Numbered from the stretch's first letter, positions 11,636 through 22,903 are shown. The stretch is 64,000 nt of DNA from Filosporella fistucella (GCA_030077755.1 JAQJZZ010000020.1:620001-684000), one strand, 5' to 3'. Numbers and translations are program-made. Notes: generated by a model not told the origin, from the sequence alone.

Positions 11636-13548
11636 TTCGCGCTGATTTGTGCAAAGATCTGCTTATTTAAGTATATAAAGGTACATGAATTTCGGCTAAA
11701 TTGGTGAGAGTTTGTGTGATTTGTGGCCGGGATGGAGCTTTTGAGTCATGTGATAGGGTTGGAATGGTTGCACCATTTCAATGCATAGGACAATTGATGA
11801 TTTCTAATAATATTGTCTACGACATTGCACTACAGCCAATGATCTTGCCCTTGCAATCGGGGAACAGGAAGAGTACGAAATGCTCAGAATCATGTGGCTG
11901 TGTTCCATGAGCCTCAACCTCAAATGACTTGATGTATTTCCCAATCCTCTCCTTCACAATGAAAATTTCCTACGATGATAGAGGCAAGCTCGATTGCAAG
12001 TAGCAAATCAGCACAATCTACAATCAAGCTGAACTTGTAAGAGTAGGTGATACGTTCTCTCAAGATAATTCTTTCGTGCTTCGGAAGATTAATTGGCATG
12101 TCAATCTCAGTTGATCGGTAGGCGTTCTTGGAGATATGGATGAGTTGTGGGGTATTAAGATTCTTGTATTGCGGATTATTAACAGGATATCCAGGAAGTG
12201 TTGAGAAGTTTTGTTCCAGCGCGTGGTCTCGCATGCTCAGTATTTGCATCTGGTGGATTGCGACCCAGAACCAAGATTGAAATTGTTGAAGAAAGCTTGC
12301 CTTCACGTAATATTTTGGGATGGAAGTTTCCACGTATTTTGAGTGAGGTGTGTGCGTGTGTGCTCGACAACTCCGGGCTTGATACCGTGATATTTGGCGA
12401 ACAACGATTGCAACATGCAAACTGGCGTACAGTTCCAGTGATTTTGTTACAACTCGTCAGACTATTTCAGCTGTCGCATTTTCATATTTCGTAACAACGA
12501 TATGAAACCAAACTTTCTCGATGGTTCATGTCTGGTGTGGGTCATCCGTGTTGGATTGCCGATTTTCAGTATGACGTTGAGGTCAACTGCTCTACTATGG
12601 AAGGAAGAACTGAAGCATTTATACCAGCGTGTTCTGGTTGCAGAATTCCGAGTAAGGGCATAGGATAGTCTTCCGCTTACTTAATCTGGTATCTTATAGC
12701 TGGCATGGCTAGATAGTGCTCTAAATATGTAGCACTCTTCGGATCAAAATTGCAGTAAAGCCAAAATGGTTCCCGTTCCGTTTGCATTGAAAATTACGTG
12801 CATATTTGCAGCTTCTGATTTTTATTATTGAAGTCCGCCTAGGAGAGCATTCCTCCCGTGGAACTTCAAATGCACTTAGTTCTATCATGTTTCGATATAA
12901 AGTTAAATTATGGTGGACAATCTCGTATTGTACATTCACCACCACGAGCGAGGTCGTTTACTTAGTAGTATGAACTTCAGAATTTTAACACGCTTTTACT
13001 GTGCGAACGTCTGGATGAGCGAGGCTAGCCTTTCTCGGTGATCAATTGTGACTTGAATCATGTTTTGAACATCCAGATTCACCAGCCTGAGCGAGATCGT
13101 TCTAACCTGTCAGTGACGATCCGGACCAGAAGGACGTACTTACTCTTGAGATTCACTGAAATAAAGAGGTCGACCCAATTACTTGCTGGATTTAGTGCTT
13201 AGAGCATACGTTGGATTGGAGCTCTCTTCCTCAAAGAAACTTGAAGATCGCCGCAGCAACCACTCTCATCACTATCAACGCAAACCACAGTCGACAACCT
13301 CTTACGACCTCCTCTTTCTCTCTTGTGCCGTCAGAAAACTGCTCTGGCCTTGTCAACATAGGTAATCCTATTTTCCATCAACATGTTTGCCTCCAAAGTC
13401 TTCAACCTACGTCCAATCTACCTCCAAGGCTGTCCATAACGAACAATCGTCGCACAAGCACCACCTGCCTTCGCAAAATTTGCAAATAACACCTATCACT
13501 GCGAACTATCCCGACTAACGAGTAGTCCACCCTCAGCTATGCGTGACA
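11636..13548. other. Intergenic region with one weak reading frame
   Basis: About 1.9 kb between the tRNA and the decayed coiled-coil gene. It holds one open frame on the minus strand (listed separately as doubtful) and a short direct repeat of the form ATTCACCA-N-GAGCGAG-R-TCGTT near 12934 and 13077. From about 13190 it turns C/T/A-rich like a fungal 5' leader, probably that of the broken gene to the right. Confidence 0.45.
11920..12420 (-). CDS. Doubtful hypothetical protein, 166 aa
   Basis: One uninterrupted frame of 166 codons in an otherwise stop-dense region. The C-terminal part has mixed charge and an amphipathic or hydrophobic stretch (SLIVDCADLLLAIELASIIV) that looks more protein-like than random. 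No domain is recognised, there is no clear leader, and the N-terminal third is His/Arg/Ser-rich and unconvincing. A frame this long is expected about once by chance in a window this size, so it is offered only as a candidate. Confidence 0.2.
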   Translation of the reverse strand: MHVAIVVRQISRYQARSCRAHTHTPHSKYVETSIPKYYVKASFLQQFQSWFWVAIHQMQILSMRDHALEQNFSTLPGYPVNNPQYKNLNTPQLIHISKNAYRSTEIDMPINLPKHERIILRERITYSYKFSLIVDCADLLLAIELASIIVGNFHCEGEDWEIHQVI

Positions 13549-13868
13549 ATGGGTCCAGGAAAGAAGGGAAAAGGAAAGTAGACATCGAGTGCAACGCTCA
13601 TGTTTTAATAATCAGGATGCATTGAAAACTGCAGAAATATGGTACAAATTATTGCAGAGCGCTCTTGAAGGACAACCTGATCATCGCCCACAACCATCTT
13701 TCTGCAATGTTGGAGTGCGTAACTAAGTAATTTTCACCCCTCGTCTCGTGTTCCGACACGACTCTAATAGCTGTTAGATTCAATTACGCCAAACAGTACA
13801 CTATAACTGGCAGTGTTGTCCAGAATGATACAAACACGGGCGATATCATTGCAGATCTGACTCAGAAC

Positions 13869-14675
13869 TTGGAGGAACTGAATGAGAAGTTGGAGTTATC
13901 TCAAGTCGATACAGCTAACGAAGCCATGGAATCCTGGTTAGCAAGCTTGATGAAAGATCGTTTAAGTGATATCGACATCGCTCTCAAGAATCTCGACTCG
14001 TTGACCTGGGAAACTGTATCGAAGCAGATGGCGACAGAAAAGAAAAAGATACTCTCGTCCTTCAAGAAACAAAAACCTGTCGCAAGCACGCAAAAGACAA
14101 CCGCCGAACAAAATGCGCTCAGGTTGCTTCATGAACTTGTACACCATGTTCTGATAACTTCAGGAGTATCAAAGTTCTTGGAGATAGCACGGGAAATTCG
14201 ACATGGTATAACCGGCGATACCTTATTAGGAGTTACTTCAACGAACATTGACACCTCAGTCATCCTCTACGAAGTACTAAGATGCAGCCGTCATTTGAAG
14301 CTGGGGGAATTGAAGATTCTACCATTGTTAAACATAAGCCCAGCTTCTGGTCGGCTTAGCAAAGAGGCTATACAAACCTTTCTGGAATCGAAACTTGACG
14401 CTACCGAAGCTCAGCTAGCAGTAGAGAAACAAGACAAACCTGCAATGACTGAACCATTGAGAGCAGCTTTCAAAGATGAAAGAAAAGCTGAAGAGCGAAT
14501 GAAGGATTTCTACAGAGCCAACGAACTCAATATGAGCTTGCTCAACAATACACAACATGGTATGACTGAACTCATATTGTTGCTTCCCAAAGAAATCGTA
14601 TCTGCCCTTCTTCGACTTTCAACATCAATGGCAGAGCAAGTCGAATTTCTCAAAGAAAAATCAATACCATTGTGA
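13869..14675 (+). CDS. Longest surviving open segment of the decayed coiled-coil gene
   Basis: An open stretch of 268 codons, of which the frame really begins upstream (about 13771, after a plausible intron). The left part is predicted helical (EELNEKLELSQ, then SDIDIALKNLDSL). The middle contains a more hydrophobic helical segment around ALRLLHELVHHVLITSGVSK, and the end returns to charged helix. The frame ends TGA at 14673-14675; shifting frame there restores further coiled-coil sequence, so the stop is probably the effect of an indel. Whether this shortened product is made is unknown. Confidence 0.4.
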   Translation: MEELNEKLELSQVDTANEAMESWLASLMKDRLSDIDIALKNLDSLTWETVSKQMATEKKKILSSFKKQKPVASTQKTTAEQNALRLLHELVHHVLITSGVSKFLEIAREIRHGITGDTLLGVTSTNIDTSVILYEVLRCSRHLKLGELKILPLLNISPASGRLSKEAIQTFLESKLDATEAQLAVEKQDKPAMTEPLRAAFKDERKAEERMKDFYRANELNMSLLNNTQHGMTELILLLPKEIVSALLRLSTSMAEQVEFLKEKSIPL

Positions 14676-15150
14676 ATGAGCGTGGACTCTCAGGAAAGCC
14701 TTATGAGGCCCTCTAAAAGGAAATTTTGGCCGAAGACAAGCTTCTGGTGCAGAAGGAGCGAGAGGTTACCCAGCTCAAACAGATGGACAATGACCACATC
14801 GGGAACCTCAGAACCCAGAACAATAAGCTGCAAACGTCATTCGAGGCTCAGAAAATTTGAGATGGCAAAGATAACCAAAGAACAGCACAGAATTCAGGAT
14901 TAGTACCAACAAAAGATCCAACGAGCTCAGATCGATTCTGCAGAACTAAAGCGGCAGCTCGACAATGAGAATACGGTTAGGAACGTGTCAGAAATGGACT
15001 TCGTAGAAACAAAGGATGAACTCAACAGCGTCAGACAAGAGAAGGAGCGCCTAGATGGTATGCTACGCGAGAAGAATGGTTCCGCAATCGAAACCCCTAA
15101 TGCACGAAAGACAATCGAGGATCAGCAGAAGTCCCTCGCTGCGGCGAAGT

Positions 15151-16390
15151 CTAGTGAGAAGAGCGAAGCGGACCGCACCAGGAAAGCCGTGCTGGATGCT
15201 ACAAAGTCTTTGAAAGAGCAGGTCAACCAACTAAAGTCGCAACATATCTCCGACAAAAGCAGATAAAGGAGTTATCAATTTCTGTGTTTAGAGGAAGGAC
15301 AACAGAATCTCTGAGATGGAGAAGCTTCTCGAGGACATTGATAGCGCATCATTTGATCAAGTAGAGAAGGCACGAAAGCGTGACCAAGCGAGCGATGAGA
15401 CGATTGACGCTCTGAAGAAGCAGTTGGCTGACCAGGAAGCGAAATACGAGAAAATAAGAGGCAGAATGAGCGACATCCTTTGGGATGACAGGCCATAAGG
15501 TTATTATCGGGCCACTCGGGTACAAATTGTAGTTGGCAAGAGTGGAAAGTGTAGCAGTATATCTGAATGAAATAATTCTTGTCAATCTCTCTTCGTAGAA
15601 TACATACATCAATTTCCGGGTTAATATCGTCATGTTCATTGACCACGCTGCCTGCGAATCTCAATTGAGCTGAAGAAAGTCGAACAGACATAGAGAAAGA
15701 CCATCTTTCTTTTAAAGGTATGCTTCAAAAATAACTAGATCGCAATCAGGTAGCGCTTGCAAAGGCTTACGCCGAGACGGAGGTAGCGAAGAAGACATTC
15801 GAGACTCGAAATACCGAGAGTGAGTGGCTAAATAAGGTTAATCAACTTCACAGCGATATAAGAGGAGAAGGACAAGCAACTCACCATGGGCAGAATCAAA
15901 TCCGAGATGATGCGGCCTGACCTCGATGCTACAGCAGTGCACTTAGCAAGACCAAAGAAGAGAATGAACGTCCTGAAATTACATCGAGAGAGCAAAAAAC
16001 CGCAATAGACAACGTCGACAGTCTTCAAAAGCAAGCAGAAGGTCTTCAGAAATCTCCCAACGTTGCCAAGTCTAGCATGGAGAGTGAGGTTGACCGAACA
16101 AAGAAAGCCATTCAGGATCTCACGTGTCGTTGCAGGAGCGAATTAAGAGGTTAGAGGAACAGCACAATGTCAATATCAAGATGATCGAAGACCTGTCAAT
16201 CTCGGTACGGTCCAAAGATAAGAGAATCTCGGAGGTAGAGATAATTTTGAGGGGCAATGAATGACTTCAGAATATCACCTCGGACGAGCTGGAGAAGCTG
16301 CGAAAGCACGAGAAGGACGACAACGAGACGATGGCTGCTTTGAGGAAGGAAATGGCAGACCAAAAGTCAAAATATAAGCGGTTGACAGAC
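15151..16390 (+). repeat. Tandem duplication (~0.92 kb apart) inside the decayed gene
   Basis: SSEKSEADRTRKA (from about 15151) matches SSMESEVDRTKKA (about 16071). RISEMEKLL (15307) matches RISEVEIIL (16223). The DETIDALKKQLADQEAKYE block (from about 15400) matches NETMAALRKEMADQKSKYK (about 16321). The offsets are 916-920 bp. The copies are clearly diverged, so the duplication is old and predates the disabling changes or coincides with them. Confidence 0.65.
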
Positions 16391-16421
16391 ATGGCTCGCA
16401 AGACAGTGGCAGTGATTTAGG

Positions 16422-17605
16422 AGGATTAAGGATAGAATCGTGGACTGTAAATGAAATAGGCATGAGCTCAGATTATGGTACTAGATTCCAATTCATCATC
16501 TCTCAACTCCTTCTCAAGCCTCTTATTGCAAAGATGAAACGAAAGTGGAAAGCAAAGCCCTGTCGGATGTCGAAGACAACAAAGATCAGGCAGAATGTAA
16601 TTCAGACCACAAGTGGGATCATACATAAAATCTATCTGAGACAATGGTTCAATTCTCAATTGGCTTCTATCTTCCCAGTTGATCGAATAGCTCCACCTGC
16701 GAATCTGCATTGGAGGGAACTATGTAGGAATAAAACCCAATTCAAAGATGGTACTACATCCTTGCAGACGTAGTATGATGTTGCCAATGGACCAGGATTC
16801 GATTTTATTTCTTTCATTTTTTGCTCAAAGATCAAATCTCGAAGTAACACATCCTTTGGTTCTGAATGGCCTTCGAACTTATCTAGGCGAAGTGTGAATT
16901 ACAAATTTCCAAGCAGCAAGTCAGAATAAAAATCAGAATTTATGCTTACGAAGTAGAACAGTACCGGTTCTGTCTTAAGAGTGCCCGTTTCCCGCATCAA
17001 AATTGGGTCACATCCGAAAAGTTCATGTATATGCCATTAAACAGCCAGTTGAGTTGTGAAGGAGATGGGAGAGTCGGAACAAGACTGAATACAGTGAGAC
17101 TCACATATCGTACATCTGCCGAGCCAATTGTAATGCAGTATCATGAAAAATGTATCAATTTTCAGGTTTGGATTTTCATTTCCATTGAAAAATAATTGCT
17201 ACCTGCGACGTTGCTATCTGCAATTCTGAATTGACTACATGTCCAAGCTAGAAGATGGACAATAGCAAAATTCATGACTTGAAAAGGTGAAATCGATAAT
17301 GGCTAGATAGTCGAACCATCTGCACTGGTATGTCTCTCAGACACTTGACATCGAGAAATACTCTGTAGAAAGGCCCGGACGACTGCCTCGCGGCACGCAA
17401 TGAAACGCTAGTATTGAGCAAATAACCACATTAGAGAAATAGATAAACGACAAAACAAAACCAATGACAGTTATCATCGACCTACTATATAAATCTGCGA
17501 GGCATCTTCTCACCGCAAGCTGTTTAATGGAATACTCGATGCGACACATCTTCGCTGGAGCGCAACTGCGAGTTCATTACCTCATACCATGAATTGACAT
17601 CACAC
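16422..17605. other. Intergenic region between decayed gene and RTT106 3' end
   Basis: A/T-rich, with no convincing gene. A phrase close to CCTGCGAATCT followed by ATTG occurs at about 15650 and again at about 16694, so the duplication described for the neighbouring gene may include some non-coding sequence. The last few hundred bases probably contain the RTT106 3' untranslated region. Confidence 0.4.
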
Positions 17606-19104
17606 CTAGTCCTCTTCTTCATCACCTTCTTCATCACCATCTGCGTCTTGGCCACCTCCGTCTTCATTATCCTCGTCGTCCTCTTCGCTACTTGACCCAG
17701 AGCCTTCACTTTCGCCCTCACTTCCAGGATCGTAGTCTTCTTCATCCTCATCTTCCTCATCGAGCTCTTCTTGGCCACCCTCGCCAGCTTCAAGAGCAGC
17801 TTTATTTAATTCTCCAGCTTCAGCGTTGCCAATGACATTTCCATCTTCATCCTTGATGACATTGACATTTAGCCTCTTAGCTTTCCTTTGCTCGGCCATA
17901 CTCTTGTCTTGCAAGCCATGTCTTTTCACAAAAGAGTCTATGCCTCCAAAATCTTCCTGATCTAGCATGGAAAACTCGTACTCCTCTGAACCTTCGACGC
18001 CCCCAATAACACTTGTATCGACCTCCACCGAGAGATTGAAGGTTCGCTGCAATACGCTCGTGTAAGATACTGCCAGTATCCGCTCATGTGGAAGAAACAA
18101 CATTGGTTTCTTGAAAGCCCACAGGATCCCGTTTGGCAGGAAGAACAGATACCCATCTTTAGACCCTCTGAAAGCGCTCACATGCACTGCCTTTTCGTTG
18201 GGTCTGTGTGCCTGCTTCTGTTCGGAAGCAAAGAGTTTGTCATCCGCCTGGATAATTTTGAGGTCCTTTCCAGCAGCTTTAAACCTCGCAGCAATTGCCC
18301 AGTTGAAAAGAGTCTTGAAGTCATCAGCAACGGCTGCTGCTGCATCGGCTTCAAGTCCACCGATTGTTCCCGATTTCGGGGCGGCATCTGGAATTGTAAA
18401 TACAATAGGTTCTGGTATCGGAGGAGCATCTGGTGATGGTTTTGATGGTGTGATCGTAGAATTTTTGGGGAAGAGAATGTAATTGTGTTGCTTCTGAGTT
18501 TTATCCGGGACAGGGAGACAAAATGCATATTCTGAAATTGTTTAGTAGAATCTTGAGTTCCAGGGCCAGATCACTTACCGATATCACTCCACGCAAAACT
18601 TAGGCCAGGTGCTGGTTCCGTAGAGTTGGGCAGTCGTGCGTACAGATGCGATTCTGTGAAGCAGAGGGTGTACTTTTTCCTCTGTGGTATCACCACCGAT
18701 ATGTCTTTAACTTCTAGTAGCACAGGGTCTTCGCCTGTTGCAGGTGCAGATCTAGCATTTGCGGTATGCCCGTTTGTTCCATTTGCTGCAGGTCTGGTCG
18801 CAAGACCATCATCCAGACGACGTTTCTTAGTCGCAGGCTCGGAAGAAGCAGTCGGAATAAGGTTGCAGACATGGAGAGAAATTTGATTGAATAATTCTAT
18901 GTAGTGGGGGCCAGCTGCAAATTGTTGTTAGCTTCATCTGGCTACAAATCGCACATCTGGATAGATTTGAGGATATTGCGACAACCTAGTCTCATCTATG
19001 AGGCTTTGAGACTTACCAGCAGCGGCGTTTCGAATAGCACCTTGAAGGTCTGCTCGGCCTTCGAATGCCTTATCGAGGCTTTTTTCATCAAGTATGAATG
19101 CCAT
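17606..19104 (-). CDS. rtt106: Histone chaperone RTT106 (3 exons)
   Basis: Exons on the minus strand are 19104..19017, 18914..18579 and 18531..17606, giving 449 residues. The introns of 102 and 47 nt have GTAAGT donors and CAG acceptors, and both joins keep frame. Rtt106 binds H3-H4, including H3K56-acetylated dimers, for replication-coupled nucleosome assembly and silencing in the nucleus. The protein shows a short helical N-terminal region, a basic patch (ATKKRRLDD), then the double PH-like core, ending in typical fungal sequence HVSAFRGSKDGYLFFLPNGI and LFLPHERILAVSYTSVLQRT. A long Asp/Glu-rich tail (about the last 60 residues) follows, as is common in histone chaperones. The start MAFILDEKSLDKAF was chosen over in-frame upstream sequence because it matches the family's short N-terminus. 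Confidence 0.93.
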
Positions 19105-19718
19105 TATGAAGGTGAATAATTGGACGTTGCGGCCGTATTGACTTTGTGAACTTTTATTTTGTGAAGGAGACGCGATACCTACCGCGCTTGGAAGCTGAAA
19201 CAAGAGCCTTGCATGATGTCAAAGGTCAGAGATGTTGCCCCTGTCTACTAGTTAATAATGGAATGGAGACAGCGATCTAAGTGCCAAAATTAGTCTTTAA
19301 AGTAGAAGGAGCCGCCAAGCTACATTCAAGATAATAAATATATGATTCTTTGAAGTGTATTAGTCATTGAATCGCCTTAGGTAACTGTCTTGTCCAGAAG
19401 TGTCCATAAGTATTGACTGCTGTGTTATGAACAAATTTCATGTCAAGAACTCGCAATCCTTAACCTCCTACGTAATTGCCCAGAGCACTAGATATGCTAT
19501 GGCCTATGGTGGCTTAGAATTGTAAGAAGAATGATGGATTGGCTAGAAACTTAAAACAACCTGTTGGATCATATATAGATCTAACAATGCATATTATAAT
19601 CTCGGCGACTCCAAAAGCTTACAAACAAATGAGAATCGAATTGAGTCCAGTATGCTCGATAATCAACGCCAAACTCCCCAGTAATAATGTACACCCAACT
19701 CCGCCCATGAAACACTGC
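19105..19718. other. RTT106 upstream region and PEP12 3' region
   Basis: About 600 bp between two minus-strand genes. It should hold the RTT106 promoter near 19105-19350 and the PEP12 3' untranslated region near 19650-19718. No other feature is seen. Confidence 0.5.
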
Positions 19719-20580
19719 TCATCCCAAAGTCGCTGCCAATATGATAACTGTCAGAATTACAGCCAGGATCAAAAGCAAGCAACAAGCTTTTGAACGGGCC
19801 TGCTTCTGATATCTAGCTGCACTTCTCAATTCCAAATCGGCTCCCCGAGTGTCAGTTCTGGTGTTTTCCACATTCTCGTGGATCGTATCGAGCATTTCTC
19901 CTTGTTCATTCACAATATGTGCCACATCCCGGAATAGCTCATTCAACTCTGTGACGCCCTGTTCAATATTCCGGATTTCCGCCTCTCGTTCAACGATTAA
20001 AGAGTCTTGGAAATCAACCTCGGCTTGTGAAGCCAATCGCAATTCTTGTTGGGATTGCTGTTGCCCAAATTGATTTGACCCCTCCGCACCTGGGGATTGC
20101 TGCTCTTCCAGTGCAACTCGTGCAGCTGACGCAGATGATCGTTGCTTCTCGAGCGCTTGTCGTTGAACGGATTGGAATTCTGTTAAATTATTCTGGAACT
20201 CGCGGGCAAGCTTTTGCTGTGTGTATTTTTGTGATGGCTTTGATGTGTCAGTTCAGATAGCAGTGTAGGATTGACAGACTTACGCTGACGTCTTCCCATG
20301 ATTGTATTCTTTTGACGCCTTCACCAACCTCCTTGAAGGTTTCTTTTGACTCTTCCAATAGATCATGAACTCTTTCTCGGACTCTCTCGGTATCTCTTCT
20401 TGTTCCTAGTAGCGCGACTTCGTTCGAAAGCCGTGAGATATTCCCAGTCAAGCTGAACAGCTTTGCCATCAGATCTTGCGACAGCCTTTGGAACTCCGGG
20501 TCATCTGCGTATTGTGGATCGTCCTGCCTTCTCATAGTCGTTGGCTGGGACTCCAGCGAAGATAGCTGATCGAACGACAT
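19719..20580 (-). CDS. pep12: Endosomal t-SNARE, syntaxin PEP12-like (2 exons)
   Basis: Exons on the minus strand are 20580..20284 and 20216..19719, giving 264 residues with a 67-nt intron (GTAAGT...ACACAG) between codons. Pep12/syntaxin-7 type Qa-SNAREs drive fusion of Golgi-derived vesicles with the late endosome. Seen here: an N-terminal Habc-like helical region (FQRLSQDLMAKLFSLTGNIS); a linker with KLAREFQNNLTEFQSVQRQA, typical of this family; then a SNARE helix beginning IRNIEQGVTELNELF with the zero-layer Gln in VNEQGEML. A C-terminal membrane anchor (about residues 243-262) follows, and only two residues lie beyond it. The start MSFDQLSS was preferred to an in-frame ATG 54 codons upstream, whose extra sequence looks like leader. 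Vacuolar (Vam3-like) assignment is the main alternative. Confidence 0.9.
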
Positions 20581-20907
20581 CTTGAAATAGGTGAAAAGAG
20601 AAAACTGTATTTTCGTGGGCGAGTGATTGATGGTTTTGTAGAAGTTATCGCCGTTGCCTGACGATAAGAGCTCGTGATTGAGGGTTGACGTACCGCCTTG
20701 CTTTCTAGCGGCGGTTGGCTTGGCAGCCTCTCGCGTCTCCAAGGCGGATTATTTTGCAACAGCCCCAGAAAGTCAACAACACAACTGTTTTCTGCTCTTC
20801 AGAACCACAACGATGATTTGATGACCCGATGAAGTGATTACTGATCGCAGATTTTCATACAGTCTTTACAATAGTATTTGAAGGGCGCAACCCATCAGTC
20901 TCAGAGC
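20581..20907. promoter_or_regulatory. Divergent promoter PEP12 / NDC1
   Basis: The 327 bp between the two start codons must contain both core promoters. No TATA box stands out. The short spacing suggests that transcription of the syntaxin and the nuclear-pore gene is initiated from one nucleosome-depleted region. Confidence 0.5.
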
Positions 20908-22903
20908 ATGGCGCCCCCCCCTCGCATTCGTCCTTATAAGGACTTTCTCACACCAACCTTGCATAGGAGGTTTGCATTGGCAACAGCTACTCTGCTTGTT
21001 CTTTGCTACCTAGAGTCCGTATGGATAGGGGGCTTTGATTCCTGTAAGTGGGTTCTATGTTCTCACGCGATTGTTCTGACATATAAAAAAGTATTTTGGT
21101 CATGGTTTCCATTTGGCAGAGCTGGCATACGAACAGGCCTGCTTTTTATACCAGCATTTATGATATTCATTCTTCGAGTTGCTCAGCTACATGTTGGCAT
21201 ACGAACCTCACTTTCTCCCTGGGATACTTTCAGACAATATGCCATCAAATATCAAGTCGTCCAAACGATAATTTGGTACTCGATCTCAGCATTAATATTT
21301 TCCGAGGTGTACATATGGTCAGCATCGAAGGAAGATGATCTGAGCAGGGTCAAAACTATTCCAAGAACAGACCGCAAGACTCTGAATGAGAAGCCAATCT
21401 ATGTGACTAGCTATTTCATCTTCCTAGCTTTCATCCAAGCCGGCTTCCACCTATATTTCGATTATGATCGCATCGACATGCCAGTGGTCAAAACGAAGCC
21501 GAATGGATCTACTGATACTGCATCGGTAGTTACCCCTCCTGCCGTACAAGTAAAGGCGAAACTTCTGCCCTTGGCCCAGAACTCGATTCAACGTGCTGTG
21601 GTTGCGGCTGCAACATTTCCTGTTATCTACTCGCTGAAGTTTGGCTTCTACCCGTATTCCATAAGAAGCTTCGGCTGGACTCTGACCAGATCATGGGCTA
21701 AGATATTCTATACTCTTCCAAAATCAAGCTCTCTTCCTAGTATTGGACCCTATCACTGGCAAATTCTGATAAAAACCGGCACGTCTGGCTTCCTCTTGTT
21801 CATGTTGTGGGAGGTTGGGAATGCTGCATTTTCTGCCTACGTAGCCCAAGAACCCTTGAAGAATGAGAGGCCCATCACTTACGAGTCACGAGATCCTAAT
21901 GGTAGCTTGCTGACCGGCCTGAGGGGCAAGAAGCTACAAACGAGGGTGAGTTTTCCGCCGAGGAGCAATTAATAACTCTAACAACATCTAGGCATTTGCT
22001 TTCTGGGAGCTATTATACATTGCGGAACGCTTCGAGGGCAGGAGAAAAGCCATATTTGAGGATATTGATCGCAAAGGAGGATCTACATGGTCACAGATAC
22101 TTCAGCTTTGTCTCGAAGTTATTAACGGCGTCACTTTGAGGGTTTCTGACTACGAACGGCCAGCAACAGTAAAATCAGGGTCCACACCCAAAGAGGACAT
22201 TCCAGGGTTGCCTCGCCTGGGACAACCGCCCATCTCAGATAAGAACGTATTCTCTGACCCTCCTGCCCCTACGAGGAAAGAGTTTGCCGCCCAAGCTGTA
22301 GCAAACTTTGCGAAGGAGCATGGTCAATCACCAGGTGGCGCGGTTTCGCCGAAGAGACTTTTGAAAGCTGCCGAGGATGCTGTCTTGACGCCTGCTCAGA
22401 AAGAAGCACTCGCTCGTCAAGGCTTTGTTGGCGGATTGTTCCGAGAATGGGCATTGTGGTTCTTGAAATCGCCTGTAGGATGGCCGTTTCGACAAGAGTA
22501 CAGAAGAAAAATAGGAGCCATTGTACTTGGTTCTCCGTACGGCGATGTTGGAATCATAGTCGACGCTATCGATGCATTGACAAGACTGGCAGTATGCAGT
22601 CTTAATGAGGATAAGTACGGAAATGTCCAAAGAGACGTAAAACTTATCATTCGAACTTTTACCGACACAGTCACGGTCTTGGAGGCATTCAGGACCAGAC
22701 TAGGTGTGCACTGGACGGACATCGAGCAAAAGCAAGAGACACCGGAAGTGGATGCAATAGTGCATGCGTTAAAGGCTGGGTTGAATAGTCTTGTCGGCGC
22801 ATTTGGAGATTATCGTGAGGATTTGGGATTGAGTCAAAGTGACATGAGACTAGCCCGAGAGGCTGCTGCTGCTCCTACACCAGAGATGCAACAGAGGAGA
22901 TGA
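20908..22903 (+). CDS. ndc1: Nuclear pore / spindle pole body membrane protein NDC1 (3 exons)
   Basis: Exons 20908..21043, 21092..21945 and 21992..22903 give 633 residues. Ndc1 anchors nuclear pore complexes, and spindle pole bodies in yeasts, in the nuclear envelope. The N-terminus MAPPPRIRPYKDFLTPTLHR and the following membrane segments (ALATATLLVLCYLESVW; FWSWFPFGRAGIRTGLLF; IFLAFIQAGFHLYF and others, about six in all) are characteristic of fungal Ndc1/Nup proteins. The C-terminal half is soluble, with the family's FWELLYIAERFEGRRKAIF segment. The first intron (48 nt, CTGAC branch, AAAAAG acceptor) is a multiple of three without a stop, so an unspliced message would still be read. Splicing gives the family-like GGFDSLFWSWFP junction. 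The second intron is 46 nt. Confidence 0.92.
21044..21091 (+). other. ndc1: 48-nt frame-preserving intron of NDC1
   Basis: Donor GTAAGT, branch-like CTGAC 13 nt before the end, acceptor AAAAAG. Its length is divisible by three and it contains no in-frame stop, so retention would insert 16 residues ahead of the second membrane segment instead of ending the protein. Confidence 0.7.

Larger units (their letters stand above)
13549..16421 (+). pseudogene. Decayed coiled-coil gene with an internal duplication
   Basis: Pieces of one long protein run in the same direction but in shifting frames. A start MGPGKKGKGK is at 13549. A segment around 13616-13718 can splice through a 52-nt intron (13719-13770) into the 268-codon frame ending at 14675. 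Charged coiled-coil segments then continue near 14664-14857, 14904-15262, 15307-15498, 15760-16260 and 16265-16421. In-frame stops at 14714 (TAA), 14901 (TAG) and 16262 (TGA) interrupt otherwise continuous heptad-like sequence, and frame changes occur near 14660, 14855, 15262, 15300 and 16123. The module near 15151-15470 recurs at 16071-16390. The original looks like a long Lys/Glu-rich coiled-coil protein; I do not recognise the family. The 13869-14675 piece could still be expressed. Confidence 0.65.

Noticed and set aside
20581..20742. Upstream in-frame start adding 54 residues to PEP12
   Set aside because: The extra sequence is leader-like and the family normally begins at the MSFDQLSS-type start.
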